From the NCBI RefSeq assembly GCF_007655135.1, contig NC_045129.1, forward strand, positions 36,705,122-36,769,121: a stretch of 64,000 nucleotides of DNA, read 5' to 3'. This document shows positions 1 through 12,545 of this stretch, piece after piece; positions within the stretch are counted from its first letter, which is position 1; each line of letters opens with the position of its first letter. A program made the position numbers and the translations under genes. Below the pieces are notes generated by a model that worked only from the letters and a program-made list of their open reading frames with translations, did not search any database and was not told the origin of the DNA. This DNA comes from Punica granatum. Lineage: Eukaryota > Streptophyta > Magnoliopsida > Myrtales > Lythraceae.

Positions 1-1880
1 ATTCATATGCTTTTTCCTACTGAAAAATATGCAATCCTACCAAAAGAAAAAACATGTCTTTTTGTAGTCGAAATAAAATACCATGAGCCCTCGTTTCATT
101 ATCGAAAAAATATATATACTATGAGTGTATAAGAGAAAGAGTAGAGTGAGCAGAAGTTGAGGCAATGATTATTTGTTTCTATGGCCTACGCTTTTACTTA
201 GAATAAAGTCGACCATGCATCACAATCATCACAAGCATTCTTTGTTATTAATCCAAATCACGTTAATAAGGTTGAGTCTTGTTGCTGCTAGTACTAACCC
301 GCACGTCGTGTCAAGGACAGACGTGCTATAGCTTGCGAAAAACGTTCGGTCGACCAGTACAGTACGGTTAAAAAACCATAATAACGCACACACAATATGA
401 TAATCTAACGGTCGATATTAACTGAATTAATTTCATTCGATTATATCATGATCAATGAAGATATATGCTTGGGACCACACGATCCAAACGAATTAGATAC
501 GATGTGAGAGGCTGGGGCATGTGGGGGCCACGACATTATGGGACTAGATTGGCAATGCCCTGTCCCCCATGTATGTCCATGTCTTACTGGCTCATCATTA
601 ACCACCCCATTGAAGACACCCCTTGGTGATGGATGGAAACATATGGAGTGATAAAGAATTTAGATGGCTATATAAAAAGAACAAGAAAAGTAAAAGGAAT
701 TGCATGCTCTTCTCATGCTATATATTATCTTATCCGTACCCCTGCTTAAATTAGACTAGATACCGGCTTGTGCTGCGTGTAGGCAATATTTATCTCGTTA
801 ACACGATCAACTCTAACTAGGTTTCTGCAGTTAGAAGAACTTTCGCACTCGGCAAATTGCACTGCGATACATGAATTTCATACTCTCTAAAATCATTTCG
901 TGACCATAGTAAGTCGACCTCTGACTGAGTTTAGATGGGAAAACACAAACAAAAAAACATTGGAGCATGTTCTCTGATTTTGTTTTTCTTTTTTTGGGGT
1001 AGGGTTTCCTGAGGAGAGGACAGAAAATCCTAGGAGAAAAGCCTTGTCCATTACATTTGGATAAAGTTATAAAATCTCTGGTGGAGGGGAACACATAATA
1101 TGTACTGATGGTATCATCCAGCAAAAAGAAAATGTACTGATGGCACATATAATATATATATATATATATATGTATGTTTCTATTTATATCTTTATAAGTG
1201 GGGGATATTTTACCCCACAAACAAAAGAGTTGTCTCTAACGAGAAGATGCTCCACTTTCAATATTGAATGGATGCCTTTAAGATTTTTATTCCGTTGTAC
1301 TAAATCGATACGCCCCTCTTATAATCGAAAAAAATATGAAAGCTTTATATATGTGTTTTGTATATTTGTGGAACTTATATTATCAACACAAAGTGCTTTT
1401 TAATTAAGAACTAGGAAAAGAGAATCCGCATTTTGTTGCAGAAAAAAAAATTTAAGTATTATTTGAATTATTATAAATATTTAATATTAATAAGTAATTT
1501 TATTATTATACTTTTACCATGATTACATATTATTTGTCGTTGAAAATATCTTCTTAAATTAGATTATATTTCATAAACATATTACATATGTATGAGTTAT
1601 GAAAGCCAACACTCACTGAATGAAAAGAATTCAATTTTTAAGGAGTTTTCAATTTAGATATTTAAGTTTGTTGAACACATTGGAATTAATTGACTATTTT
1701 ATATGAGGTTTTCAATAATTTGGTTATTTATGAAATATTAATGATAATAGCAGTATATATGTACGGATCTTATATCAGCTTGAGAAGATAATTAATTTGA
1801 AAATAAGAAATAAAAGTCCTACATATGTTTTTTAAGATAGGGCGGTAAATTACTATCTAGAATGAGTTACAAAATTTGAG

Positions 1881-2063
1881 CGTTTGGTTTCAGAGTTAAA
1901 GTAACTTTGATTTTGATTATGGAAAAAGACAAATGATTATGTAGTGTATTGAGTTAAAGTTAAAGTTAAAAAATTTTACTTGGAAAATGTGTATTTTTGT
2001 TGTGTAGTGTATTGAGTTAAAGTTAAAGTTAAAATTTTGTGATTTTAACTGCGAAACCAAACG
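1881..2063. mobile_element. MITE with 10-bp terminal inverted repeats
   Basis: The element begins CGTTTGGTTT and ends with its perfect reverse complement AAACCAAACG, 183 bp end to end. Inside, a block built around 'tgtagtgtattgagttaaagttaaag' split over two partial copies is tandemly repeated. A closely related, longer copy lies inverted at about 40266-40488, which confirms that this is a dispersed element. A 3-bp GAG flanks both sides and may be the target duplication. No coding capacity. The superfamily is not settled; a PIF/Harbinger-like origin would fit a 3-bp duplication. Confidence 0.7.
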
Positions 2064-2447
2064 GAGCGATATATGTTTCTCATAATTAAAAATGAAATTA
2101 TGGTGATACTCGTGCTATATCAACGTGGGTTGATAAAGATGAGAGTATACAAAAATGATAATAATTAGAAGATAACTACTTGTTTTAGTATGATCTTATC
2201 TGTTTTGCATTGAGCCTTATCGTTCCTCTTCTCTCTTTTATTTATTTTAAATGGACAATGATAAGATAATTCCTCATCTAAGAGAGAGAAGAAATGATGA
2301 GAAAGAATAGAAGGATGAGAAATGTCACAAAAAAAATTATAATAATCAAAGATAAAGGGAAAAGCTAGTCCGTTAGGTTGCTATGTTGAGGTAAATTCCT
2401 TTCAAATTATTTCAATTAAAATTAAATAACAATAATAAACCTGAGTT

Positions 2448-2620
2448 TGTTTAAGTGGTATGACACATCTTTCTTATAAATAAGATTTCGGGATTGAGTT
2501 CTGTGAATGGAGAAATAATACAAATGCAAGTAAATCGTTAGTAGGCCAATCTAGCTTGCTAGGATTATTCAAGACTCATTGAATTTTTGGATATCCAATA
2601 GTGTACACCGGGAAAAAAAA
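2448..2620 (+). mobile_element. SINE-like retroposon copy (family A)
   Basis: A short unit with a degenerate tRNA-promoter-like head and a 3' segment reading roughly 'gactcattgaatttttg' then 'gtgtacaccggg' before an A-run. The same tail occurs at about 9103-9267 and 29748-29909. Divergence among copies is high, so exact ends are uncertain. Confidence 0.45.
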
Positions 2621-3189
2621 CTAAATAACTACAAAATGGGTTAAAATAAAAAAAAAATAAAAAAAATAAAGAGAGTGTGCCGTTGGGGAAAAAAAGAACT
2701 CCCAATTACTCGCCTCCTTGGATAGACGGACATGCTTTAAAATTATTAAGATTAAGATAATTGGTTTTCATCGTGAATAATTTGGATAACTTATAGGAAA
2801 TCCTATTAGTAAAAAGAAATTGGTATTCCAAATGGATTGGGTGGATGACAAAGATATCATAATAGACTTGCAGAGTCAATGCCAGAAGGAGCAGGAACAG
2901 TCGATGGCAGATAATTAAATCATGTCGGTATCAAGAAACTTATTAAGTTAATATGTCAAGCGTTATTTGGTTACGCTCGCAAATCACACAGGAAAAAGAT
3001 ACACATTTATATCACTTGCTGACTCATCATATCATGGAGTCATGGATGCACATATGCATGTGTGATCGATTGCATTGGAATTGTCGGTGTAATTCATATG
3101 AAAGTGGACCATATTATTAAAAGTAAAATTTAGAAAAAAAAATTGATGCAGTACAATGATAGATGTTCTTATTTAAAAAATTAAAAAAT

Positions 3190-3296
3190 TAAAGAGGTTT
3201 CAAATTTGATTCCCGTGAAGCGGACTATTTATGTCCCTTTCATTGAACTTTTCATTTCCTTGAAACTAATAGATTTCCTTGTAACCGATAAAAAAA
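3190..3296 (+). mobile_element. SINE-like fragment (family B)
   Basis: A B-box-like stretch 'ggtttcaaatttgattccc' is followed about 85 bp later by 'ccttgtaaccgat' and an A-run. Similar head and tail combinations are seen near 27130-27272 and 39110-39245. Divergence is large and this is a tentative call. Confidence 0.3.
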
Positions 3297-4176
3297 TATT
3301 CAAATTTTAAAAACTTTGGGATCAAAACTCAGAAGTACATATGCGGTAAGCAAAATTTTCAAATTACAACCTTATATTTTTTTAATCAACATGTATTTTA
3401 ATCAAATACAAAAAATTTCTACTCTATTAATTGTATCTAATCCTCATAAGTATTGTTACCTTGATCACAAAGTATTTTGAGTGAGTTTTAAAATTTCATA
3501 TGATAGATAAAATTCGTTTTTTAACAGGGCAAGTCCTTGTCATGGTTTTTCGAATCAAATTCCACCACCATGCATGGACAAATGAACCTTGCTTACATGT
3601 AAGGGATAGATGGAGCGACACAAATTAGGCAAAGTGGGATACTTTCTTAGGACGGCTTGAAATTGAAAGGGCGGCCGTGCCGTATCCGTTATTGCTTTAG
3701 CGACTTTATGAAAAGTTAATGTATGCAATTTCGTATTGGGCCAGTCAATAGCTTTTCAATTCGGCGATTGGGCTAAGTCAATTAGTAGTTATCTAAAAGC
3801 ATTGATATCAAAATTAATATTTGACATTTAAGTTTTGATTCTTCCTTTCTTGTCCATAAAGCGCATACTAGTTTGATTCTTATTTTCTTTTCCTCGAATA
3901 ATTCCCGAGTTCAACCTATTTGTTTATCCACTATTGATTTTTCACTCTGTATATTTTTGAGACACTCAAAGAGAAAGGGAAAATCCAAATGAAATATTTG
4001 GATATAATTATATTTTCAGTTCTCGACAGGACGATCTCTTACATAGCTCTCCTCTAACGTGCAGTGAGTGACATATCGCTTGGCATCGTCCTGAAATTTG
4101 ACGGCGTTAGTGATATGGAAGAAACGATCCGATGGTTTCTGTTGCACAATCTATCGGGAATAACTGGAAACAACTC

Positions 4177-4180
<4 letters not shown>

Positions 4181-4207
<27 letters not shown>
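4181..4207. repeat. 27-base G homopolymer
   Basis: An uninterrupted run of 27 G preceded by CCACC and followed by TGAATTAC, in otherwise AT-rich sequence. It could fold as a G-quadruplex on the + strand, or its length could be an assembly or polymerase-slippage artefact. Confidence 0.9.
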
Positions 4208-5620
4208 TGAATTACTCTGCCCACAAACTATAGGGCTAACTTGAAATTAAACTTATTTATTTATTTATCTATCTATCTAGTCGTTTATTTATTGATTCAT
4301 TCAATTATTTATATCTCGGGTAATGCATCTTTCGCTATTCCCCGAGACTCCACTTGTTCGGCATCATATGAGTTGGCCTTCTTTTAATAACATTTTTTAA
4401 TATAACCATAAAGATTTCGTATCTATATATCTGAAATTGTTTAATGAAAACGATTGAATTAATTTATATAATTACTATAGAGAGTGACTTGGATTTGCCA
4501 TTATATATATATATATGTGTATATATTGTCTTTCAGTTTTGGCCGACACAGAATTAATGCGTAATTTTCACCTTTTTCTGAATATCTAATTTATTTAATG
4601 AGTCCATTTTCATATGCTGCATAAGGAAAATTTTATATATATCGGTTGTCTAACTATTATAACCACTGGCCGGGCTACTCATTTCTTTACTTATTAGATA
4701 TGTATTATATACAGTCACTTTTATTATTGAGGTAGCTAACTTTATGCCAATTGATTACAGATAGTTGTAGTACCCAAATAAAACTATACAATAATTATTC
4801 TTTTCAGTTATAAAAGTAGGTCTATGACTTTAGTATAAAGAAATATAAATCTTAATAGCTAATAAAGGGATATGAATAGTATTATTGAGTATTAAATCCG
4901 TAATTTCTTGATTGTTAGGAAAGAGCGTAGTTCACTTCGCTATACCCATTTACTATGCAATAGTTAATTAAATGTGAACTTATTTAAAAAAGAAAATCGA
5001 TGTACCGCAATTTCTATTTAATTACACGAGGAGTTAATGGTAGATTTAAGTCTACCGTTGTAATTATATATATATATATATTTATATTTATATTAATATC
5101 ATATTACCCTGTCAAAGTACGGTTAATTATTAATGCATATGAGACATATCATTATCTAGTCGGTCGGTTCAGCGAATGTCCATATAGGCCTCATGATCAG
5201 GAAGCTGGCTGGGCTTTCGTGTAACCAATCTAAATATCTAAATCTATTCAATCAGTGTTGGAAGTTTTCAAGGCCAAATCGTGGCTATAAAAATAATTCT
5301 ACAGGTTTGTCCCCTTGGGAATTATAATTCCAAGAAATCTAGTGATTTATAAGTGATTGGGTATCACAATCCATTAGTTCGAACTTTTTGTTTGAAAATG
5401 GACCCAATCACTTATAAGCGCAGTGAATTTCTCTTTAATTTTTTCGTGTAGGACAATATGTCTCAACATGTCCCTTTTAGATATCAAGTCTTTTATTTTA
5501 GCTTTTATAGTTCTAAGTGTTTACTCCATTAGATACTTATGATTCAAATCAAGACTGATTGTTGACCAATATTGATGTAAACATAAATGGTGTTAAATTT
5601 TTCCCACTTGAAATAACAGT

Positions 5621-6638
5621 GGTTGTCCTAAAAGTTTTTATTTTTTGAATTCGAGTCCTATAAGTTTAATTTTGAAAAAACAGTCATAAATTGATACCAG
5701 CCATTAACAGATGATGATATGGACTTAACGCCGTAAATTTTTTTAAAAGTTTATCTTTTATTTAAATTTAAGAAATTAATAAAATATTTATTTTTTGAAA
5801 AAAATTAAAAATTAAAAATTTTATAAAAATAAAAAAACTACATTAAATAAAAATAAAAATAAATTAAATTAAATTAAATTTGCCAAAGGTTCTAATTTTT
5901 TTTTAAAAAAAGGGGGGGGACGATCATAAAGGGTGTCCCTTTTAGCCAGAGCCTCCGACGACCTCGCACTACTCGATATCTTGATAATTATCTAGTCCCT
6001 TCTCATTCTTCGACGTGTTTGAAAATTATCCTTCACTTCTAATTTTATAGTTATTTTTTAATATTAATTTTCTTATTTATTATTTTCTTAACATTTTATT
6101 TTTATTTAATTTTTCTGTATCTTTTTAAAAAGTTTGAACTATTTATGAACTTTCTATAATCATTTTGATTTTTGATTTTTTTTTGAATTTTCTGTATATT
6201 TTAAGAAAATTTTCAAATTTTTCTGTAAATTTAATTAATTTATGTAATTGTTCTGAATTTTTCCTCTATTTTACTATAACTGTTAATTTTTATTTTAAAT
6301 TATTCTCAAAAATTTTTTAAAAAATAATTTTTTGAATCTTTTCTACTTTTTATTTAATTTCAGTTAATCTTATTCAATTTTTAAATTTACTTTTCTAATT
6401 TTTATTTTTTAAAATCTTTATGAATTTTCTGAAGTGGCGTGCGATGGTTAGTCCACGTGTGCCATATTAACTACCACTTGTAAGCTTTTTTACGGTTTTA
6501 AGTCCACATCATCGTCCGTTAAAGGCCAGTTATGGAATAAACTAAGACTGTCACTTTTTGAAATGATTTAAAATTACTTTTTCCAAAATTGAACTTATAG
6601 AACTTAAGTTCAAAAAATGAAAAACTTTTAGGACCATC
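5621..6638. mobile_element. Non-autonomous DNA element with ~130-bp inverted repeats
   Basis: The left arm (5621 to about 5748) and the right arm (about 6488 to 6638) are inverted copies. Shared blocks in matching order include 'gtcctaaaagttttt', 'ctataagtt', and 'gatgatatggacttaa' with a right-arm counterpart 'gatgatgtggacttaa'. The centre is extremely AT-rich, with a poly-G patch near 5913-5920, and has no long open frame. I could not settle a target duplication. The layout is that of a long-TIR, MULE-type non-autonomous element, but the superfamily is inferred. A fragment with similar end motifs lies immediately downstream (6655-6830), and an AT-rich relative may lie at 36850-37270. Confidence 0.6.
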
Positions 6639-9102
6639 CTTATAATAGGCATTTTCAGTACAAGTGGAAAAGATTTATCGCCGTTTACGTCCATGTCAGC
6701 ACTGGTTAACGGTCAGTCACGATTTGAACAATAAGTATTTAACGGAGCAAACGTTTAGAGCTGAAAAAGTTAAAATGAAACTTATAGGATTGAAAAAAAG
6801 GGCAAACTTATCGAACAATTTTTATCATTCTTCCCATTTAGTTTATAAAATTAATATTATTAAATACGGTATGATTTGTCTATTTATTTTCTTACGCTCC
6901 CATCACGCGTGAACTATAATATTCTTTTGTAAGTTAATCACGTGGAATTAATTAATTAGGAGATATACGTGTATATGGAGTCTTAATAAAATGACATGAA
7001 AAAGCTAATTTGGAACTAATAGGTCCTAAGTTTAATCATCATCTATGTGAACTATATATATTATTTATTTTTTCTTTTACAATATACGCGTGGGCTAGAA
7101 TAGTTTTGAAAGTTTATCTCATGGAATTAATTAAATAAGAGGTATGCGGGTGGTTTATCAAACTTCATCTAATTTTAAAAATTTATCTTATTAGATATAT
7201 ATAGTGTGGTTTATTCATATATTCTCTTGCATCACTTTGTCTCGTTTCATGTAACTTATGGTTCAGGTTCGCTACAGCGACTGTAGAGTATTATGTGATG
7301 ACAAGATTTCACACCAAAAGAATATAAAAATCTTCAATCTTTGTTAAGAACAAAGGATGATGCTTGTTGCCAATTTATAAATACCCCGAATTTTGGGTGT
7401 ATATATATATCAAATATTTCGATTTCATTTCAATTGAATTGTGTACGTGTGGAGGTTATACATCCACTTCATTGCTTCCAGAACCCCACATGGACAATCC
7501 AATCAAAGTACCCCAGCAACATGTACGACTCTTTGCAAAGACGCCCAAATTGGGCCGAAGCAACGTTGTCTCATTGACTCCACAAAATCAATTTCTAGGA
7601 CCAGAAAAAAAAAAACATAAACAAAAGGATTTCAAAAAGAATCCTCTAAGGCAGTGAAGAATAATTCACGAGAAATTTTCAAGATAACCAGAGACCGAGA
7701 ATGGGGACTAATGCAGTCGTACTCGTTATCGACTTGAGATTAGAAAATTCTGAATTAAGATTTCATTAATAAAACTTCTCAGTTCTCATACCTTTTTTAC
7801 TTTTAATTTTTCATATTTTATCTTAGGCCAAGTGACCGAAAATGTTCAGAGGTATTATCTATCATTATAAAAATAAAATTAAAAAAATTTACATACATAA
7901 AATAATTGAGTTTGCCATTCTGTCTACTCAAGTTTTTATACTAAAATTTAGTATAAAAACGTTTTTTTATTAATCGAGGTCAATGGACTTCCAGATACTA
8001 GAGTATACATTGAAAAATTAAGACGGTCAAAGTATGGAAGCTGTAGCTTTGAGATTATATGTGGAAAAATTCAAGCTGAAAAACCTGCCCAAGAAGACCT
8101 CATGATTAGAGTGAACAATTCGAAAGTCCATGAGCACCATATGACCATACAATTCACAATCGCAATCATGAACGTACCTCTTCTTTTCTTCGATGAATAA
8201 TATTAATAATGTCTTTTTTCTTTTTGGAGTGTATTTCTTTTTTTATAATTGTGAACATGTATTTACCGTTCGTACTTTTTTTTCCCGACTATACTATGTA
8301 CTATGTAGGACTTTCATGAGTATTCACGAGAGTTATTATTATTATTTTTTAAAAAAGAGTATATTATCCATAGTGGTGGGCGGCAAGAATTGTCAAATTT
8401 GGAGTCTTATTCATGCAGGTTTGAATTTCCTATAATTTTTTTCTCTTTTGAATCAAAACCATGGATTCAAACTAGTCTAGATCAATAAAGAATTTGTATC
8501 CATCTATAAATTGGCAAACCTGGAACAGCCAACAAGTGATACGCGACAGTAACTTGAAGTGATAATCAAGGTCGAGGTCAAGGTCGTGTCGACGTGTACA
8601 CTACTCGCATTTGAGTGTTGCAATGAATTAGGTCATAGAAATCATCATGAATTGTTGTGTTGATCAATTGCAAATTGGGCTAATAGAAAACATCACTAGA
8701 CACAATATGCAAAAATGTACGAGAAATGAATCATAAGCTATCTTGTGTGGAGTCCATGATAAAGCCACTTAATAATTTCAATTTGGGCGACTAGGCCCAT
8801 TACTGATAGGCTGGACCAAGAAAGCCCAAAGTCAGGCCCGTAACAAATTTGGATGATTATTAGGTCACGCGCTAATCCTCATTGATAGTTGGATATGGGC
8901 TTTGTCTTCTCTCTTAAACTTCGTTTTCTTTCAAAACGGTCCCAATAACGAGAATTGCTTGTCATCTCTTTCTATTCCGCCGTACCAAATATGGCATGGT
9001 TCAGACACCTTAACCTAGCGATGGACAACTAGCATATCTCTTATAGACACCAAATACCTAATTTAATTCATATGATAGTAAAGTAAAGATCATAGCCATA
9101 CC
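6639..9102. other. Intergenic region, no gene recognised
   Basis: Contains an end-fragment related to the preceding long-TIR element (about 6655-6830, motifs 'taacggtcag' and 'aaacttataggatt'). The remainder is AT-rich, unassigned sequence. Short open frames at 7341-7657 and 8193-8435 show no domain I recognise. Confidence 0.5.
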
Positions 9103-9267
9103 AACATTGGTTGGTTGAATTGGTTTGACGCTTGTTAACCTTAAATAAGGTATCGAGTTCAAGTATTATAAATGGTAAAAATCCATATTGTGAGAGTTTT
9201 AATCAGCTTAAATTGGATTAATTTGAGCCTATTGGGCTTCCGAATACCAAGGTGCACGCCGAAAAAG
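9103..9267 (+). mobile_element. SINE-like retroposon copy (family A)
   Basis: The head carries 'ggtttgacgcttgttaac' and 'gtatcgagttcaag', resembling degenerate A and B boxes. The tail 'gagcctattgggcttc', then 'ggtgcacgccg' and an A-run, matches the tails at 2448-2620 and 29748-29909. It lies about 400 bp downstream of the HVA22-like stop codon. Confidence 0.45.
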
Positions 9268-9663
9268 ATCATAACCACACGAACTTAACCTTGAGAGGTA
9301 TATTTGGAATTTGATGCGTATGAAGTTCTCGATTCGATTATTTAGCCAGCAGTTGAACTTAGTTAAAGATATTCCAACTTTCTTGGTTACTTGCCAAAAA
9401 CTAGATATATAAGCTTGATAATGAGATGCAGCAGCCAGGAAGACAACCAACAATATCTAGCAGCATGAAGAAGTGAATCATGGCTGCTTCTAAGGGACAA
9501 GAGCAATTCGTAAATGAAAACTCGAACATCACGCGCATACACAGGCGAGAGCTTAGGAAACGCATATAGTTAGGCCCCCGCGAGTTATAAGCATACAGTC
9601 TTAACATATTATCCAACTGCAGGGTAGGATTTCATAAAGGACATTATTGCTATTGCAACTACT

Positions 9664-10524
9664 TCAGTATCTGTAGTCATCGTCGAATATCATGTAGTTG
9701 TTGCTCCTTCTCGTTCTTGCCTCCCGATCAGCCTGCAGAACGAAATAACAGAGAGACATAAGAAATCTTAGCACACATGTACATATTATGTAGGTCTTTG
9801 TATGTTCTAAGTGCAGGCAGAGCTACATACAGAACAATCTGTTAAAGTTGGAAATATTGATTTGCATGTGAATATATATGCACCTTGGCTATGAGCCTCT
9901 CGAAGGCTTCGGGTCCGTGCTCTTCGATGTACCTCTCAGCAGCAGTGAGAACATCGTCTTGCTTGCGGAATATGTTTTTTTTGTGCGGGATGTACCACAT
10001 GGTTGTCGACTGCGGGTTCATGTAAAATGGCCGGATGAAGCGCCGATAAACATGTGCCGCCCCATTGAAGTGCGGCAACACCAACCAGCACATGAAGATC
10101 AGCTTAGCGTACGGCCAAATGGGAAACCTGAAACCGATTAGAGACTATGAGACCAGACCAGTATTCAGTATGCATAGTCGGAAACGCACGTAGCATTACT
10201 GTACCACTCGATGAGTTTGGCGAAGGTGAGCTCGAAGAGGGTGATGAGGGAGTAGAGGACCCAGTAAGTGAGCCATTGTTGGTCGTCCGACCGGGACTTC
10301 GTCTCGATAGCCTTGATCGAAGCGTACAGAGGAAAAACAAGACTGACTAAAGGCCTGCACAACAAACCGAACCGGACAACCTCGGAGTTAAAATTTCAAG
10401 CGACCCTATAAGTATAATTAAGGAGGAAATAAAAACATTTGCGCAGGTTGAGGAGGGGACTTAACAGAGCAAGAACATCGAAGTTCTTGGCCACGACTTG
10501 GAGGAAGTTCCCAGAGCCCCCCAT
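9664..10524 (-). CDS. HVA22-like protein (TB2/DP1/HVA22 family)
   Basis: Four coding exons on the minus strand: 10524-10466, 10354-10205, 10127-9884 and 9732-9664, all with GT-AG introns and closing phases; the product is 173 residues. The protein starts MGGSGNFLQVVAKNFDVLAL and continues into the family core: a P-LVSLVFPLYAS hydrophobic hairpin, the AIETKSRSDDQQWLTYWVLY segment, a second hydrophobic stretch, then the charged DVLTAAERYIEEHGPEAFE helix and a polar tail ending DDDYRY. This order matches plant HVA22a-type proteins. The family (yeast Yop1, animal REEP) inserts hairpins into the ER membrane and shapes tubular ER; plant members are often ABA- and stress-induced. That regulation is family knowledge; ABRE-like sites upstream at 11122-11148 are compatible with it. 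Confidence 0.92.
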
Positions 10525-11121
10525 CTTTTGTTCACTGTTGCTTTCTGTGGGTTACAGAGAGGATTTTACAGATCAGAGATGAACTGTGTCTCAGCCTCGG
10601 GTTAGTGAAAGCTGAAAAGAAGAAGAAAAGCGACCTCCTTTTTTCTCTTTTTTTCTTCTCGAGGAGCACACGAGGTGTACTGTTCTTGGCTTATTCCCGC
10701 TTGAATCTCGATTTGCTGTGCTTTGAGTGAGTTTCGAATCCCAATTCAATCAAGTAAAGAAAAGCAAAGTTTGAAAAGTAGGGTAAGAGGAGGGAATATG
10801 ATGGAGTGAAGTGTCTTTTTCTTTTTTTTTTCAATTACAAAGGAGGTTCATGATCTAGTACATTGAAATAGAAATATTAAATATCTAATAAATGAAGTAT
10901 TAGTAATTTCACTGAATATGGAATATGAGACCTCTTAATTATTAAGTATCACTTTGTGATTCCCTTATAGGCTGAAGTGTCCTTCGTGTCATTGTAGTAA
11001 GGGAGCTGATTTTCCGGAGAGAACAGAGGAGCACGAACATAGAGGCACCGAATTCGTCGAAAATTATTCGGTGCGGTGAAGGTGTATCAAGTTCTCGTTG
11101 AGCAATCCTATATGCAGTTGA

Positions 11122-11254
11122 CACGTCATGATCAGTGGATGACGTGGCTCGATAGAGAGCAACCATTGGTTAATTTGGTCGAGGGCGTAGCGTATCGCTA
11201 TCTCGGTGAAGGGAGATGTGCGTCTTTGGCGCGGGAAAATTTTGGACCCACCGG
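11122..11254. promoter_or_regulatory. ABRE-like, CE1-like and E2F-like sites upstream of HVA22-like gene
   Basis: In a relatively GC-rich patch about 600-730 bp upstream of the HVA22-like start codon are two ACGT cores (CACGTC at 11122-11127 and GACGTGGC at 11141-11148). There is also TTTGGCGCGGGAAA at 11225-11238, which is E2F-type, and CCCACCGG at 11247-11254, similar to the CE1 coupling element described for barley HVA22. The motifs are seen directly; their activity, and whether they serve this gene, is inference. Confidence 0.35.
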
Positions 11255-11779
11255 TCGCGAGCCGTACGGCTAATCAACAAACCCTTTGTTAATGTCTAAA
11301 ATAAGTTTTTTTAAAAACAGAAAGATCATAAAAAGAATGAAAAAAGGTCTTTCAATCGAAAGAAATGGAAAAAACAAGTCTATTTCTTAAAATTTTAGAA
11401 GCAAATAATATTACATCCATGAATTAAAAGGAGTTTATATGGTCAATATGAAGTATTATCTTTTTTGAACTTTTCGAACTATGAAGTATGAACTAAACTA
11501 TTATTACCTAATTACATAAAATTTGTGGTAACTTTTCCGAGTTTTTTAGTGTAGTATTGATATGTTTTTTGAATGCTCATTTTGAAGCGATATTTTATTT
11601 TATTTTTTCCGGTCGAAACCAGCGCGCTCTTTATTGATAATAACCGACCGAATGCAACAAGTCCATAACATTTGACCGTCATTCCATACAATGCAAAGCC
11701 CAAAGAGAGGGCACACAAGCCCAATTAACAAAACATCAAAACTATTGCACTAGACATGAATTAAAACTCAATACCCCAA

Positions 11780-12545
11780 TCAGTCAGTAGCCTCTTCTGT
11801 GCAGCGTTTCTGATTCTTCTCTGCAGTATCTAACAGGCAGGGAACCTTTCTTAAAACCACTGCAGGTTAGTATCTCCTCGACTTCTTTCTCTTGAAGCCC
11901 AGCTGATGCGGCAGAGATAACGGCAAATCGGTACCTAGAGAAAAATAGGTTCTGATGACTCTATCTCAAAGGAAATGGCCTCCGGAGCAAAACACACGAC
12001 TTCGCCGTGATTTTTCGATATGTAAGGCCAATTTCATTGTTTAGGGTCTCAAACGGGCATTTTATAGTTATTTGGGTGTTTTTACAATTTTAGAAAAGTT
12101 TATTTTTTTCATGCAATTTAGGTTTTTTTAATCCCTATTTAAGCTTTGTAAGCCGTAGGGCTGAAACAGTTAATTCGGATTTATCAATAAAGTTCAAAGC
12201 TTTCGTGCCTTTTTACCCATTCTTGGATTCGATCCGAGTTGGATGCCAATTACCTAGGAATTCGAAGAATCAATAGGAGATTGAAGGTCGTAGTTCCGGT
12301 ATTCGTGCCCAAATCAACAGGTCTGTGATAGGTTACTTGCGTGTACGCTGTGTCACCAGCACAATAAAGTTGTCTTCACTGGATTTAATCGAAGCCCTGA
12401 CATGAGATAAAATCTTTTGAAGATGTCCATAATAGCTCGTAAAGAATCAGAGTCCCCTTTAAGGAAGATTAGGAGTTCGTCTGCAAAACCTATATGTGTC
12501 AAGGCAACCTTCTTGCGCCTAGGATGATACGAAATTCAAATTCCA
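11780..12545 (-). pseudogene. LINE (L1-type) reverse-transcriptase remnant
   Basis: Two blocks on the minus strand translate to plant LINE reverse-transcriptase motifs. At about 12510-12370 the frame reads HIGFADELLIFLKGDSD, then FYLMSGLRLNPVKT, which corresponds to the FADD catalytic box (second Asp replaced by Glu) and the following MSGL-LNP region. At about 11920-11800 the frame reads EKEVEEILTCSGFKKGSLPV, the next conserved block. About 370 bp of unrelated or decayed sequence separates the two, and stops and frameshifts occur throughout. The copy is dead. The 3' part may extend to about 11600. Confidence 0.7.

Larger units (their letters stand above)
1..5620. other. AT-rich intergenic region with small repeats
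   Basis: No gene is recognisable here on either strand; open frames are short and of AT-biased, repeat-like composition. It contains a MITE at 1881-2063, SINE-like copies near 2448-2620 and 3190-3296, a 27-base G homopolymer at 4181-4207, and (AT)n tracts near 1149-1170 and 4502-4514. The rest is unassigned. Confidence 0.6.

Noticed and set aside
10720..10760. B-box-like 'gtttcgaatccc' suggesting a tRNA gene
   Set aside because: No acceptor stem, anticodon arm or A box at the right distance; it lies in the HVA22-like upstream region.
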